Shown: positions 9,684 to 20,982 of the stretch, piece by piece | How positions within the stretch are numbered: the first letter of the stretch is position 1 | Layout of the letters: each line of letters begins with the position of its first letter | Assembly: GCA_015501585.1 (NCBI GenBank) | Contig: JADNRY010000002.1 | Span: 124,001 to 188,000, forward strand | Direction of reading: 5' to 3' | From: Rhodocollybia butyracea | Taxonomy: Eukaryota > Basidiomycota > Agaricomycetes > Agaricales > Omphalotaceae | Length of the DNA stretch: 64,000 nucleotides | The notes under the pieces: model-generated | What the model was told of the DNA's origin: nothing | The model's database searches: none | The model's input: only the letters and a program-made list of their open reading frames with translations | Translations under genes and position numbers: made by a program

Positions 9684-12146
9684 ATGGCGTTCATGTACCG
9701 CTTTTTCCGCTCCCTGAGGTCGATGTGTGCCCCGATAACGGCCTTTATTGGCTTTTCATGTCTTCTTACATTCATTTTCATCTTATATCAACCTACACCT
9801 GGGCCGGGAATCAAGCAAAGACTGGGCTGGCAGAGTTGGGACTCAATATCCATGAACAGCGATGATTTGGCCACGGTTTCTTCAAATACGAGTAGTCAGG
9901 CAGCGGAGCCACACGTAGACTTGCCCGAAGGCGTTGACTGGTGGAATGTCAGTGGTTTACCAGGTACAGGACAGGACACAGTGAATACAACAAGCTTACC
10001 ACTGGATGTATGGCTACCGACCGCACCTCATGATACTGGATGTGAGCGATCGAGCTCGTTGCTGCCTTTGCACGCTTACATTATTGAATACAGTATCGGA
10101 AATATCTATAGTACATTGCTACATGGACCCTCAGCTTGCTGGAGACCTGTGTGCACCGTCGACCACACCGGAAAAAGATGCTATTCGCGGTCCGTGGGTT
10201 CGTGTAGAAAGGAATCTGAACCTTGAATCGGGATATCTGAGTGGATATCTTGTACGCACCGGTTAATCTCGGCTTGTTGTGGATGCTCACGAATCTACAG
10301 AGTATCTTTTATCGTCGTACACGTCGGCTTGACATCAATCTCATTGACTCAATCCGCCTATTTTCTCCCGATGAAACACCTGTTCCTCCTGAAGGCTGGA
10401 CGAAAGTCGACAAATCTGTCCGTACAGGCATCTACCATGCTCCACCTCTATTCCTCTGGTATCACGTTGGCAAAACTGCAGGCGACATGTCAACAGAAGA
10501 AAAGAACCAGCTAATAACAGAGATTGACGTCCTTTATGGAGACGACGTGCCATGGTGGGGCTTTGAAAGACTTCAGTCTGCTACAACGCCCAAAGTTGAA
10601 GGAAGAACCGTGAGCACGTATATCACGATCCGGAAAGGTGTCAAACCAGTACCGAAAGCTCCACCGCTACATTTCTCTAGAGATGGAAAATTCAAGATTC
10701 TTCAAATCGCGGATCTACATTATTCGGTCTCTGTCGGCAGATGCAGAGACATTCGTCCCAATTCAGCTTTGTACACAAACTGCGACGCTCCTGATGGACC
10801 AGGCTCGGATAACCTATCCTCGACATTGCTAGCTCACATGCTTGACGTAGAGAAGCCAGATCTAGTGGTCTTTACCGGTGATCAACTTAATGGACAGGAA
10901 ACTTCATGGGATCCCAAGTCAGTCTTAGCCAAGTTTGCGAAGGAAGTGTGGGGACGTGGTATACCTTGGGCAGCGATCTTTGGCAATCATGACTCGGAGG
11001 ATGGGCTGGGCAGAGAAGACCAAGTGAGCCATCGAATCTTTTTAGTCTATCGCGGAATGTTTTATATCTTGGACTAGATGACACTACTCGAGGCCATGCC
11101 ATACAGTTTGTCTCAAAGAGGACCGAAGGATGTGCACGGGGTAGGAAACTATGTACTTGCAGTACGGAGTGCAGATCCGTAAGCTCAAGTTGTTTTCCTG
11201 ACGATCTTTCAGGCTATTCACCATACTTTGACAGCTCCATGACTCACTTACTCACCCTATACTTCCTGGATTCCGGCGACTATTCCAAAGGTTTTTACAA
11301 CTTTTGGGGAATGTTCACACCAACGGCATATGACTGGATAAGACAAGATCAGATTGATTGGTTCTTGAGGGAAAGCTGTGCGTTTTTCTCTTTCCATAAA
11401 GGTCATCCGAAACGCGTTCGATTTAACTGTTTGTTTCATCAGCCAAAATACAAATGATAGAGAGACCGTTTACTCCAGACGGAGCCAAGGACATATCATC
11501 GATACATTGGAGTCGGCAAACAGATCAGTTAACGCCGCAAACTCGTAGACTTGCACGTCCGAATGCACTAGCATTTTTCCACATGCCGCTTCCAGAGGCG
11601 TATAATGCTCCTGATAAGAACCCGGACACCAACTGGCCTCTAGATAAAGGTTTAAGTGGACTGGAGCCCAACGGGAACGCACAAGGAAACGACGGGTTCT
11701 TTGAGAAAGCGTTGTTGGCTACGACAGAAAGCGACCACGTCAATTCACAAGCTCAAGGTGCCGGACAGGGACCAAGACAAGAAGTGAAGGTCGTCGCTAA
11801 CGGCCATTGTCACGGTAAGTTTGGGCCATAGTATAACTCAGTCTTGAGCTAACGACGTTTTATAAGTCACGGAAAACTGCCGACGTATCAAAGGAGTGTG
11901 GATGTGCTTTGGTGGTGGAGGGTACGCGTTGCTCACGATACATACTATTGCTATTGCTGATATCTATGCAGATCGTATTCTGGCTATGGCAAAATTGGAT
12001 TTGACCGTCGATTCCGAGTGTTTGAGATTTCTGAATACGGCGAAAAGATTCGTACTTGGAAGCGTACGGAGGGTACTGATGCAGCACCTGATGGTACAGT
12101 CATGGATGATATGGTGCTAGTTGGTCCGGGTGCACCGTCGTATTGA
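9684..12146 (+). CDS. DCR2: DCR2-like calcineurin-type phosphatase
   Basis: Eight exons are proposed: 9684-10041, 10094-10251, 10301-11023, 11078-11178, 11235-11377, 11443-11814, 11867-11921 and 11972-12146. The N-terminus has one hydrophobic segment (APITAFIGFSCLLTFIFILY), either a signal anchor or an uncleaved signal. The catalytic core shows KILQIADLHYS, VVFTGDQLNG and AIFGNHDSE, the metal-binding motifs of metallophosphoesterases. Later come THLLTLYFLDSGDYSKG, ARPNALAFFHMPLPEAY and VVANGHCH, the remaining metal ligands. This arrangement matches yeast Dcr2, a dosage-dependent cell-cycle phosphatase also linked to the unfolded protein response. All junctions keep phase. The gene ends 100 bp from the convergent uL23m gene. 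Confidence 0.9.
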
Positions 12147-12246
12147 GGGATATTATTATCGAGTACGAACTGTATCTTAAGAACTTCGATGTATATAGGA
12201 GAAACCGTCTTATTACACACTGGAAGGATACTATTCCATCGACTGT

Positions 12247-13302
12247 CTATGTCTCTCCAGATGCTTGCTTCCCTTTCCCCTTTCGACTTGCGGGCGGCGC
12301 TACTGAGACGGTTTTACCTTCTTTCCTCGTCTGCTGCCAATCTCTAACCGTTCCAGCAATTATTCCTTCTTTAACTTGCCTTCTCTTTGCAACTTCAGCC
12401 AGAATCTTTCCTCGTCCAGTCGCTCCAGTTAAATTCGACGAATTCGAGGGCCGCCCTCGCAAGACTTGCATTATCTGGGCCTTTCGGGTAGATTTTCGAA
12501 CATTTTGCATTGCGGTAATAGAGAATTGCTCCTCAATGAAAGCTGTGCGCCGCCTTCGTTCATCCTCAGGCATGTCTTCCAGTCGATGAGGGTAGTAAAA
12601 TGGATCAACCAGACCAACGACTGCTCTCTTGTATGTGCTCGTCCTCTTTTTGCGCAATCCCTTGGGCCGAGACCCATAGTACAAGTCTGTACGGATGTAC
12701 GTGGTCTGTACACCATAGACAGCGGAAAGATATGAACGAATATCGGTTTTTGTGATAGAAGGAGGAACACGGAATGTAGCTTCGTACGGATTATAATCCT
12801 GGCCTGCGGGCGTGTGATTTCTGACCAGACGGAAAATGATGTTGGGCAGATAGATAGGCTGACCGACAACCTCGAGTTCTTCCCTCGTTTTTACGCGTTT
12901 GTCCTTGGTCTGAACAATACCAGGGACAGGCCGCTTGACGGTTCTGAACCCACGGATACGTGATCTCCTAGCGTTACGACGCTTGACCCACTCCGTTGGC
13001 GAAACGTACACCACTTTTTCTTTGCCGTCTCCGCCGCGGCGCGTGACCATCGTGGGCAGAGTTCCCAGATCTCTGTGTCTCTGGTATCTAGCCATGTCCG
13101 TAGGTGTTAGGCCATCCTCTGTAGCGTCTGTTTCCCCTGGGCCAATGGGTCCCAATCTCTTTTCGCGGCGCTCGCGGACAGCAAGCGGAGCCGAGGCTGT
13201 ACGAGCGACAAGGGCTCCACGAGGAGTACGACGATTAGAGCGAGTAGAGTAAGAGCGTAGTGAAGGTAGTTCAGAGCATATTCGCTGGACGTGTCTGAAC
13301 AT
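12247..13302 (-). CDS. MRP20: Mitochondrial large ribosomal subunit protein uL23m
   Basis: This is a single-exon gene of about 350 residues. The N-terminus (MFRHVQRICSELPSLRSYST) is basic and hydroxylated, as in a mitochondrial presequence. The central part (QPIYLPNIIFRLVR, then YEATFRVPPSITKTDIRSYL and VYGVQTTYIRTDLYYG) is the L23 fold, in which a strand and helix lead to a loop that contacts rRNA near the exit tunnel. The long basic N- and C-terminal extensions are normal for mitochondrial forms. The ATG at 13302 is chosen because the presequence begins there; an in-frame ATG at 13380 would add 26 less likely residues. Confidence 0.88.
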   Translation of the reverse strand: MFRHVQRICSELPSLRSYSTRSNRRTPRGALVARTASAPLAVRERREKRLGPIGPGETDATEDGLTPTDMARYQRHRDLGTLPTMVTRRGGDGKEKVVYVSPTEWVKRRNARRSRIRGFRTVKRPVPGIVQTKDKRVKTREELEVVGQPIYLPNIIFRLVRNHTPAGQDYNPYEATFRVPPSITKTDIRSYLSAVYGVQTTYIRTDLYYGSRPKGLRKKRTSTYKRAVVGLVDPFYYPHRLEDMPEDERRRRTAFIEEQFSITAMQNVRKSTRKAQIMQVLRGRPSNSSNLTGATGRGKILAEVAKRRQVKEGIIAGTVRDWQQTRKEGKTVSVAPPASRKGKGKQASGET

Positions 13303-13619
13303 GGCCAGGAAAAAAAGCAGGTGTGCATAAGCGCTGGTCTCCTGTTTAGGAATAAATAAGCGCGCGCTGTATTCTAACACTTTTCTTGGATGCTTTAGCC
13401 TACTAAGTTACTATCAGTCTCATGGGTTATTTTGACTCGCCGCTACGCCTCTCATAACAAAACCATGAAGAGGCTGTATCTAGCTAGTAAGCAGCACCCC
13501 GAATTGGTGAAACGGACTCAGGTTTTCAAGTATTATCACACAGTGGCTCAGAACATACACAGGCACCACTTATCGATTTAACATACATCCCTAATATATA
13601 CATAAATCCACTTTTACTC

Positions 13620-15881
13620 TTATCCAATTTCCTCTCCTGCCAGCCACCGTTGTACAAGAACCAAGGACTGCATAGGTTTATCGTACGGTACCTAGAACGA
13701 ATATGGACCACAACTCGTCAGCGGCACCGCAAAACGACACATACATAACTTCCCGTATATCATGACATACCATATGACCAGCCCCATCGACTGTCGCAAA
13801 CGTGAACAACCCTCCCTTAGCGCTGCGCGTAACACCCGCTTTCGCACCGGAGATATACCACTCACGAAGCTCCTGTGCCGCAAATTCATCGTGGCCGCTC
13901 CATTCTAGGGCTTTGGACCACCGTTCGTTGCCAACCCAGTTGCATATCCAGTCGTATGAGCCAGCTGTGCATGAGCAAAGGCTTTGAGTTGATACTTTGT
14001 AGAGTAGAGATATGTGTGGTTTTGTGTGTGGAGTTAGCTTACCATAAATCAACACTCGAACACCACGCTCCAGCAACGCCGCTACATACTCCTTGCTCGA
14101 ATGCGCAATATCCTGCGTTACGGAAAACATTTCACCGACATCATCGCTGCAGGAGCTAAAGTTGGCCGGGATACTCGGGTGAAGGTCAACACCGAGCTGC
14201 TTTCGGACGTCTGGGAGAGAGAGGAAGTTGTTGATATGTCTGAAGGAAGAAAAAAAATTAAAAAATGAATGTAAGATATCAAGACCCATTATGTACTGAT
14301 GTATTGAGGCGAAAAGTAAACGTTTAAACACTTATAAACACTTACAAGGTTACTGGATAGCACGACGTAGTCTCGACACTCCCATTGCAAGGCACACTGA
14401 TATCATACGGATTTGTACCTAGTTTTCCGACGAGAAGTGAACGACGAGGGATGAAGGCATTAGACACGATAACGTACCAGAAGCCATAAACGACGCTGAA
14501 AGTGATGGGTAACAAAAACTTATCGCGGCAAGGCAATTGATGCTATCGTACAGGTCGACACAGGCTTCGCGATACCACTTTTTGCAGCGAGGGATCTGGG
14601 GAGAATGGGGAGCATCATCATGGGACCACTGGAAATTTTATCATATGATGTATATACGCACAATGTTCTTCATGGCGACGCAAGCACTAATGTCAAGAAT
14701 GGGGCTGATAGATGCTGGAGTACAGGTCATGTCGTAGTATGAAGGCATCATGGTTTCGAGATCCGTCATTCCGTTTCCTTTGAAAAAACCTCGGTTCAAT
14801 ACAGGAGTCCTACAGTGCGAACGCGAACGAACGAATGGACGCACCGATCACGACTGAGGTGAGGTTTATGGGGGTCATCCCAGCCTCGACAAGGGCACGA
14901 TTTTGGTCATAGATGGCGGCAGCAAATAGAGGGAGGTAGCGGCCCTGGAACGACAAGTCAATGGGGGAAGCTAAGAACGTATAAGACACAGAAATCTCAC
15001 TGCGTAAGATTCACCAGCCATATGAAATCCTCGACCCTTGAATTTTATAAAATTCTCGAAGAAAATGGCAACGAATGCAGCGATATCTCTGGCGGCTTCT
15101 TCAGTGGTGTCCTGATGAAAATCAACTATCCGTCGGATGGCGGAAGACAGCTAAACACTTACGACGGTCTCTCCGTATTCTGCATATGAAAACCCAACGC
15201 CAATCGGTTGGTCGATAAAGAATACATTGGCATTTGTGTTCCACGACTCTGGATGGAATTTTGGGCCGTCCTCGTCCTCGACTCTGCAAGGGCCTATGCT
15301 ATATATGATTAACGAATAATCCTAACATCGTTTGCGTTAGTGCTAGCCACGGACCAAGTTCCATAAAGAGTCCAAGTGAAGACGAACAACCCGGTCCTAT
15401 TTCAACGTTCAACACCGTCATCTAATCGGAATCCAATTTCCACCTAGAGAAGACCTCTGTACCTCCGTTCGTCCAGAAAATCACATCGTCCGTGTCGGGA
15501 TCATTTCTGCTTTCGAAGAAGTAGAAGAAGAGATGTCTGGCTTCGATATCAATGTATCCAGTGTACGAACTGAATGCCAAGTCAGAAAACACGTCCAGCT
15601 TTGTATACTATGATTAGTATGATTACCCACTTTACAGTAGAGTCGCAAAAACTGCTCTTCTTGATTCTAACGCTGTGTTGCGGGAAGGAAGGATGCCCCA
15701 GAATAGAGAAATCCGAGTCGTGCACGTTAGACAGGTCCTCCAGAGGCGTGAACAATTGGAAGTTCGTCTGAGAGTTCTCTGTGAACGAATTACCGCTGGA
15801 AAAGGATGCCAAAGAAACTAGAGCTGCAGATAATAAGGCAACGGCAGAAAGGTTAATATTTCTAGTGAGCATCGCGGGCAT
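13620..15881 (-). CDS. Serine carboxypeptidase (peptidase family S10)
   Basis: The gene removes C-terminal residues from peptides in the vacuole or outside the cell. The first exon (from 15881) gives a signal peptide ([17 protein letters not shown]). Later exons give [40 protein letters not shown] and MAGESYAGRYLP with the catalytic Ser. After that come [28 protein letters not shown] (Asp region) and [13 protein letters not shown] with the catalytic His, ending at 13620. About ten short introns separate them, most 45-65 bp. The donor inside GESYA and the final intron before VPYDKP are clear. The family, triad and secretion are well supported; individual middle exon borders are less certain. 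A fragment of its 5' part is duplicated upstream at 16261-16620. Confidence 0.9.
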
Positions 15882-15949
15882 TGGGAATCGAGGGACGGGA
15901 AAAAGCCTCGAAGAGCGTCATGGTGTTCAAAGTTAGTACTTTAGTAGTT

Positions 15950-16680
15950 ACATTGATCTAGTTGACGTCATTGAGTCTTTCAGCGCTTATGCCGCTGCAC
16001 CCCGAGGAACAATCATTGGATGAGCTATATGGCGGCCTGGATTCGAGGATACAGTCGAAATCTGGTGCCTCCTCGCCCCGCAGCCGACACTGACGTCGAA
16101 GCTCTGGCTCATCCCGTCCACGATCTCTCAACAGCACCTCTATTTTGACTTCGTCGAAGCCACTACTCGCTGCTTATCATCGGGAACTTCGAGCGAAAGC
16201 CTTCTCATTCGCGTCTGCGCTCAACATACATGATTTAGACGATGATCTTACAGTTCGTAAGTGAAGACGAACAGCCCGGTCCTATTTCAACGTTCAACGT
16301 TGCAACGCCGTCATCTCCACTAGAAGAAACCTAGCGCACCTCCGTTCGTCCAGAATCACATCGTCCGTATCGGGATCATTTCTACTCTCGCAGAAGTAGA
16401 AGAAGAGATGTCTGGCTTAGAGCCAGAAAGCACGTCCAACTGTATATGATTACTCACTTTACAGTAGAATCGCAAAAATCACTCTTCTTGATTCTAACGC
16501 TGTGTTTCGGGAAGCAAGGATGCCCCAGAGTAGAGAAATCAGAGTCGTGCACGTTAGACAAGTCCTCCAGAGGTGTGAACAATTGGAAGTTCGTTTGAGA
16601 GTTCTCTGTGAATTACTGCTGGAGTTGCCCTTAGTTCCGATAGACCGTCGTCCAACTCCAGCGCCTTCCTTATTCCTGCA
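15950..16680. repeat. Duplicated, rearranged fragment: S10 5' exons plus dispersed repeat
   Basis: Bases 16261-16620 closely repeat 15361-15790, which hold the second-exon region and first exon of the S10 carboxypeptidase, with internal deletions. Bases 15985-16260 resemble 19025-19440 (shared strings include CACCCCGAGGAACAA, CTGGATTCGAGGATACAGTC and TCTGCGCTCAACATACA). At about 16620-16672 the copied signal-peptide exon runs straight into the reverse complement of 19050-19100. The copied exon lacks a start and signal peptide, so it is not a gene. Confidence 0.7.
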
Positions 16681-16858
16681 TATTATCATGACTTTCCAAG
16701 TTTCTGTCGGTCAATGGGGGAGCGAACAGCTGGACCTGAGCTGGTTGGGTACTTGCTGAAAGATTTTATTCAATGATGCAGACTGTCATGAAATTTTTGC
16801 AAAAGCTGCAATTACCATGCTTAATGTCCAAAAAGAGTGCTACAAGCATACAAGTCCA

Positions 16859-18635
16859 TCACATATGTACCCAAACCTCCCTGGCCCAATCTTCCATTGC
16901 GATAACAAGGTTCCCAGGGTGATTAATACCAAGGTCTGCATAGCGGATATCCAGAGATCCAACAACATAGGGTGGCCCAACATTAAGTGGCCCAGGAGGT
17001 TTTGGATAGTCCACCCTTGGTCCCCTTTGGATGGCCCTGTGCATTCGTCCATTGCTACCTGCCTGCATATTTTGCATCACCTCTGATTCCCATAACTCAA
17101 TACTCAGGGACTGGGGGTCATCCAGAACCACAATGACGAGGATAACAAGATTCGCCTATGGTACACCATCAGTCAGAATCCAGTCCAACGGATGAAAGCA
17201 AAACTTACATCCCCAGACTCAAGCCACCATGCAGCATCAAGTTTAAGTTCAGTGTATGTTTCAAACACCCCTACTTCAATTGCGACAAGGGGTGCACTAC
17301 CCAATGGTACACCTGCAGCACAAAATGAAGCATCAGCTTGTTTGTGACGCTCTGGGCTCAATCTATAAGCTGGGTGGATATTCAAACCAGGACAAAGTGA
17401 GAAATTATATGCATCATACTTGTACTAGCGCTGAGTGAAACATGGTGCATTAATGTGGGTATGGGCAACGCCGGTGAACTTTGCGTGCGCTGACTCATCC
17501 GGCGCTTGTTTCAAGCTGTCAAAAATCGTCCCGCAACTTTTATGTTTCAGTTTTGCTCACTTCCATGAATTTTGAGTACTTTAGAATAGTAATTACTGTT
17601 AATTAGATACATTAAAAGGTTTTTAGCACAAAATATATGATTACTTATAATAATCCTCTTCAGAATCGTACCCATCGAGTGGAACTTCTCCAGATCCTGC
17701 ACAGTAACATCCGGATTGTTCAAACCAGGCTTCTGTAGACCCGCCGACAGAGGCTTTTGCCTATATGGACTTCTCAATAAGAAGTTTAATCTTACTATCC
17801 TCCCGTTTTGTACCCCACTGATTCTCGACTTTAGGTACAGTACTTATCTTTGACACCGCATATTTCGTGCCATTAAGCTGCTTGGTGATAAGTCCTGCTT
17901 TGAGAGTTTTATTTTTCGTGCAGATCCGAGTCGAGATGCATTATTGAGTACTTGTTGCCATTTGGTATAAATTAGAGCGTGTACCAAGCAATTGAGCAGA
18001 AAACGGACGCGACGAATACGCGTTAGTCGATTACGTACACGTTCCTAATAGTCCGCGGCCGGAATCGAGTAAACTGGGTTATGCCCCCTCCACAGCGCCG
18101 AAATGGCCCGGTTTTTACTTTTTTTGGCAAAGCAAATGCATTGGTCAATTTGTTTTGGGAGTGAAGGGGGGTGTTTCATACTTTATAATATGTAGAACAG
18201 CAGCAAAGGTGTTAGTATATAAATTTCAATTGACAGATACACTTGGATACTTAATCGAAACATTTTTTGTCTATAAACTATGGTGTTTAAGTCACTGGTT
18301 AAGCCTACGCTGTTTGAGGAGAAAATCTGGCGAGTAACTCACAGAGCGCCCAAATTTGATTGAACGTGGGAATCCGGGATTTGGCAGGCGGCTGCCATAC
18401 CAATTAATGGATAACCATGGACATCATTAAAAGCGTGAACAATGTATGCTGAAAGATTTGCAGCAGCGATATCATGTGCAGGGCCAGGCATGAGTTTGAT
18501 GATTGCCCTATCATTGGCAGAATCTAGTCCAAGACTAAAACAGAGATAAGCATAAAACAACAAGAGTAGTGCAACCAGCGAACCGGACTGAAGGTGCCAA
18601 ACGCCAAAGCTTCGATAGATCGTCCCATGACGCAT
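16859..18635 (-). pseudogene. Split gene of a PD-(D/E)XK-like agaric family
   Basis: Two blocks look like the two ends of one protein. The distal block (18635-18339) reads AIIKLMPGPAHDIAAANLSA, resembling the N-terminal part. The proximal blocks (17385-17209, then 17155-16859 after a good GT-AG intron) read HKQADASFCAAG, PLVAIEVGVFETYTELKLDA, WWLESGD and ANLVILVIVVLDD. From memory, the pattern pDASF ... vvEVGvse ... DA.WWLe with a following hydrophobic strand recurs in a large mushroom family with a restriction-endonuclease-like fold; function is unknown. About 950 bp of AT-rich DNA separates the blocks, far longer than any intron here, so an insertion or decay is likely. It could also be two independent fragments. 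Confidence 0.45.
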
Positions 18636-18984
18636 TGGTTTTGATTATTATATGGAGGGGTTTGCCGCTAGAAAGAATCAGTTTCAACACTGTGCATATG
18701 AGATGTAACGGCAGCTAGTCTTTTTTTGTATTTCTGGACTCTGTCTTTGATTTGGCGAAAAGTACTACCAAGAATCGATGAATATGTATATGATGATAAG
18801 AGATTGAAATAAGTTACGAACAGAGTTTCCAAGCCAGGTTCTTGGAAGTCAGTGGATCCTGCGTTAATTGATTGAATGTCTCGAGATAAAACAGCCGCGA
18901 AACTGGAGCTGGAAGTGCTAGGATAGTCATGGTGCCCTCGTAGGGCATGTGACCATTACGAATACTATGCCGTGACGTTACAAC

Positions 18985-19440
18985 GTGCAGTTACCTGTCA
19001 CTACGCGATATAACTCTCTGGTACCGTCATATGCCGTTGCACCCCGAGGAACAAGGAAGGCGCTGGAGTTGGACGACGGTCTATCAGAACTAAAGGGAAC
19101 GAAGACCACAAAGTGCAGGATAGAATCATTGGATGTCCTGGGCCTGGATTCGAGGATACAGTCGAGATCTGGTGAGCTTCGCACTGCGTTGTTAGTGATC
19201 CATACATCGAATGTCCGTGTGCCCACATATACCTCCCTGCAGCCGTCGAAGCTTTGGCTCATCTTGTTTCTGGAAACTACCCGTCCACGACCTCTCAACG
19301 TCAACAGCACCTCCATCTTGACTTCGTCGAAGCCACCACTCGCTGCTTATCATCACGAACTTTAAGCGAAAGCCCCTCTCGTCCGCGTCTGCGCTCAACA
19401 TACAGGATTTAGACGATGATCTTCCAGTTCGTAAGTTGCA
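18985..19440 (+). repeat. Dispersed repeat copy with residual open frame
   Basis: This segment shares long strings with 15985-16260 and, in reverse, with 16620-16672. An open frame of 126 codons (18985-19365) runs through it, but no motif is recognised. In the other copy the frame is broken. It is best treated as a local duplicate of unknown origin. Confidence 0.5.
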
Positions 19441-19544
19441 GTCATCTAGTCGTTACAATACATATATGTACACTCAAATTCTACAGTAAATTACACAATC
19501 ATTGCATAAACAAATCCAAGTCCCAGAGTAGAAATGCTAGTGAA

Positions 19545-20608
19545 TCAACACTCGACTGTAATACTGCGCAAAGTCGCCTTGATATCTTTGGGAGCCGTAT
19601 CCCAATTGACTGGCCCGCCAGACCAACTCGATGTTCCTTTTGCGCCACTCCCGTCCCAGATCCCCACCTGTAAACGGAGCGGGTCTTTTTCTCCAGGCAT
19701 GTGCGTTTGTCCGTTGATGACCGTGTCTCCTGGAAAAGCACAAATTCAGCACGATAAACTTGAAGCACTTGAATTAGAGAGCCAACCTTTCGACAGAGTT
19801 CTTACGATCTCCCCATCCACACCCCATTGTATCCGCTCCGAGTTCCATGAGATGGTATATTTATGCCAGTCGGTGATGGAGCCGCCATCGGGATAAGTTT
19901 GCTTTTCGCCGAAATGACCATAATGTGGATCTGGGTCCTCTTTGGAAGGTTTGAAGATATTTGTCTGCCAGCGATGCAGGCCCGAGCCTACGAGCTCAAC
20001 ATCGATTTCATCGCGGTGCATCTCGCCTTTGGATTAGTAGAACGAAAATTAGCAGGGTAATGGCTTGCAAATAAGGCAACTTACCGTCAACCGCGTCGAT
20101 CAGAATACAGGCAGAAACCACTCCAGGTACATATGCGGCGGATAATTCATATGTCACTGACCCGCTGTTCCTGTAGAAGGAAACGTAAAGATCAGCTCAG
20201 CAGAGACTGACGATAAATTCGACTATAGCGATACGAATGAAAACAGACTCACATCCAAAACGTCGAATTTATAGTTGCTCCATCGCCTAGCTTATCATTT
20301 ACACCGCCTTTCGAAGTAACAGTTCCGCGTGGCTTTTGAAGGAGCAGCTCGAGACCGCTATCAGTAAACTTGTATGTATTTGAACCAGATAGAGCGATAA
20401 ACGGCGCATCGGAATAAAGATCATTGTTCGACGCGACCAAGGAGGCGGAGGATGATTTGAATTCCCAGTAGCCTGGCTGACATTGGCGTGAAGGCGAGTA
20501 GTCTGTGAAACGACCGTTGACTTTCTCTGTAGGGCGAGCATGTACGAAGCTAAAGGAGAGGAGAAGAGTAAAAAGCGAGAAGGCACCGTTAGGGACGAGA
20601 GAGAACAT
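19545..20608 (-). CDS. GH16 Crh-like cell-wall transglycosylase
   Basis: The protein starts with a signal peptide (FSLFTLLLSFSFVHARP). The catalytic block RDEIDVELVG, with the E-x-D-x-E arrangement of GH16, is followed by RWQTNIFKPS, DWHKYTISWNSERIQWGVDG and MPGEKDPLRLQVGIWDG. Crh enzymes of this family link chitin to beta-glucans in the wall; other GH16 members cut beta-glucans, so the exact reaction is inferred. Four exons are proposed, the first ending within TTTTGGAT near 20253. The ATG at 20608 is used; the frame is open slightly upstream without an ATG. Final residues are SITVEC. No GPI-attachment tail is seen. Confidence 0.85.
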
Positions 20609-20982
20609 GTCCAGCACGGAGAGGATGAATGATAGAAAGTTGCTAATAGGGCGATGTGGTTGTATCAGTCAGAGTTTCTACGAGTCTTGCTGCTTGACCA
20701 CGCGGGGAATTTAAGCGCTGAACGGTGAACGTTTGAGCTAGCGCGCGCTAGTCGCCTCTACGAGTCATTGTACTTACATACCACTGCCAGATACATAACA
20801 CTATGCATATGCATATGCTGCGATTTACTTGAGGAACTCTCCTTTGACAACCTCCCGCTTCCTGGGCTCGTGCCCCATCGAAATTCGGCAATGCGGCATT
20901 CCGATTTTCCTCACATGTTCCGAATTCTAATTCCCAATTCCCGGCTTGTGACTATACTCAGTGATACTCTCACTTCCCGACG

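Noticed and set aside
12466..13252. Plus-strand ORFs opposite uL23m
   Set aside because: They are antisense shadows of a conserved single-exon gene and show no motif.
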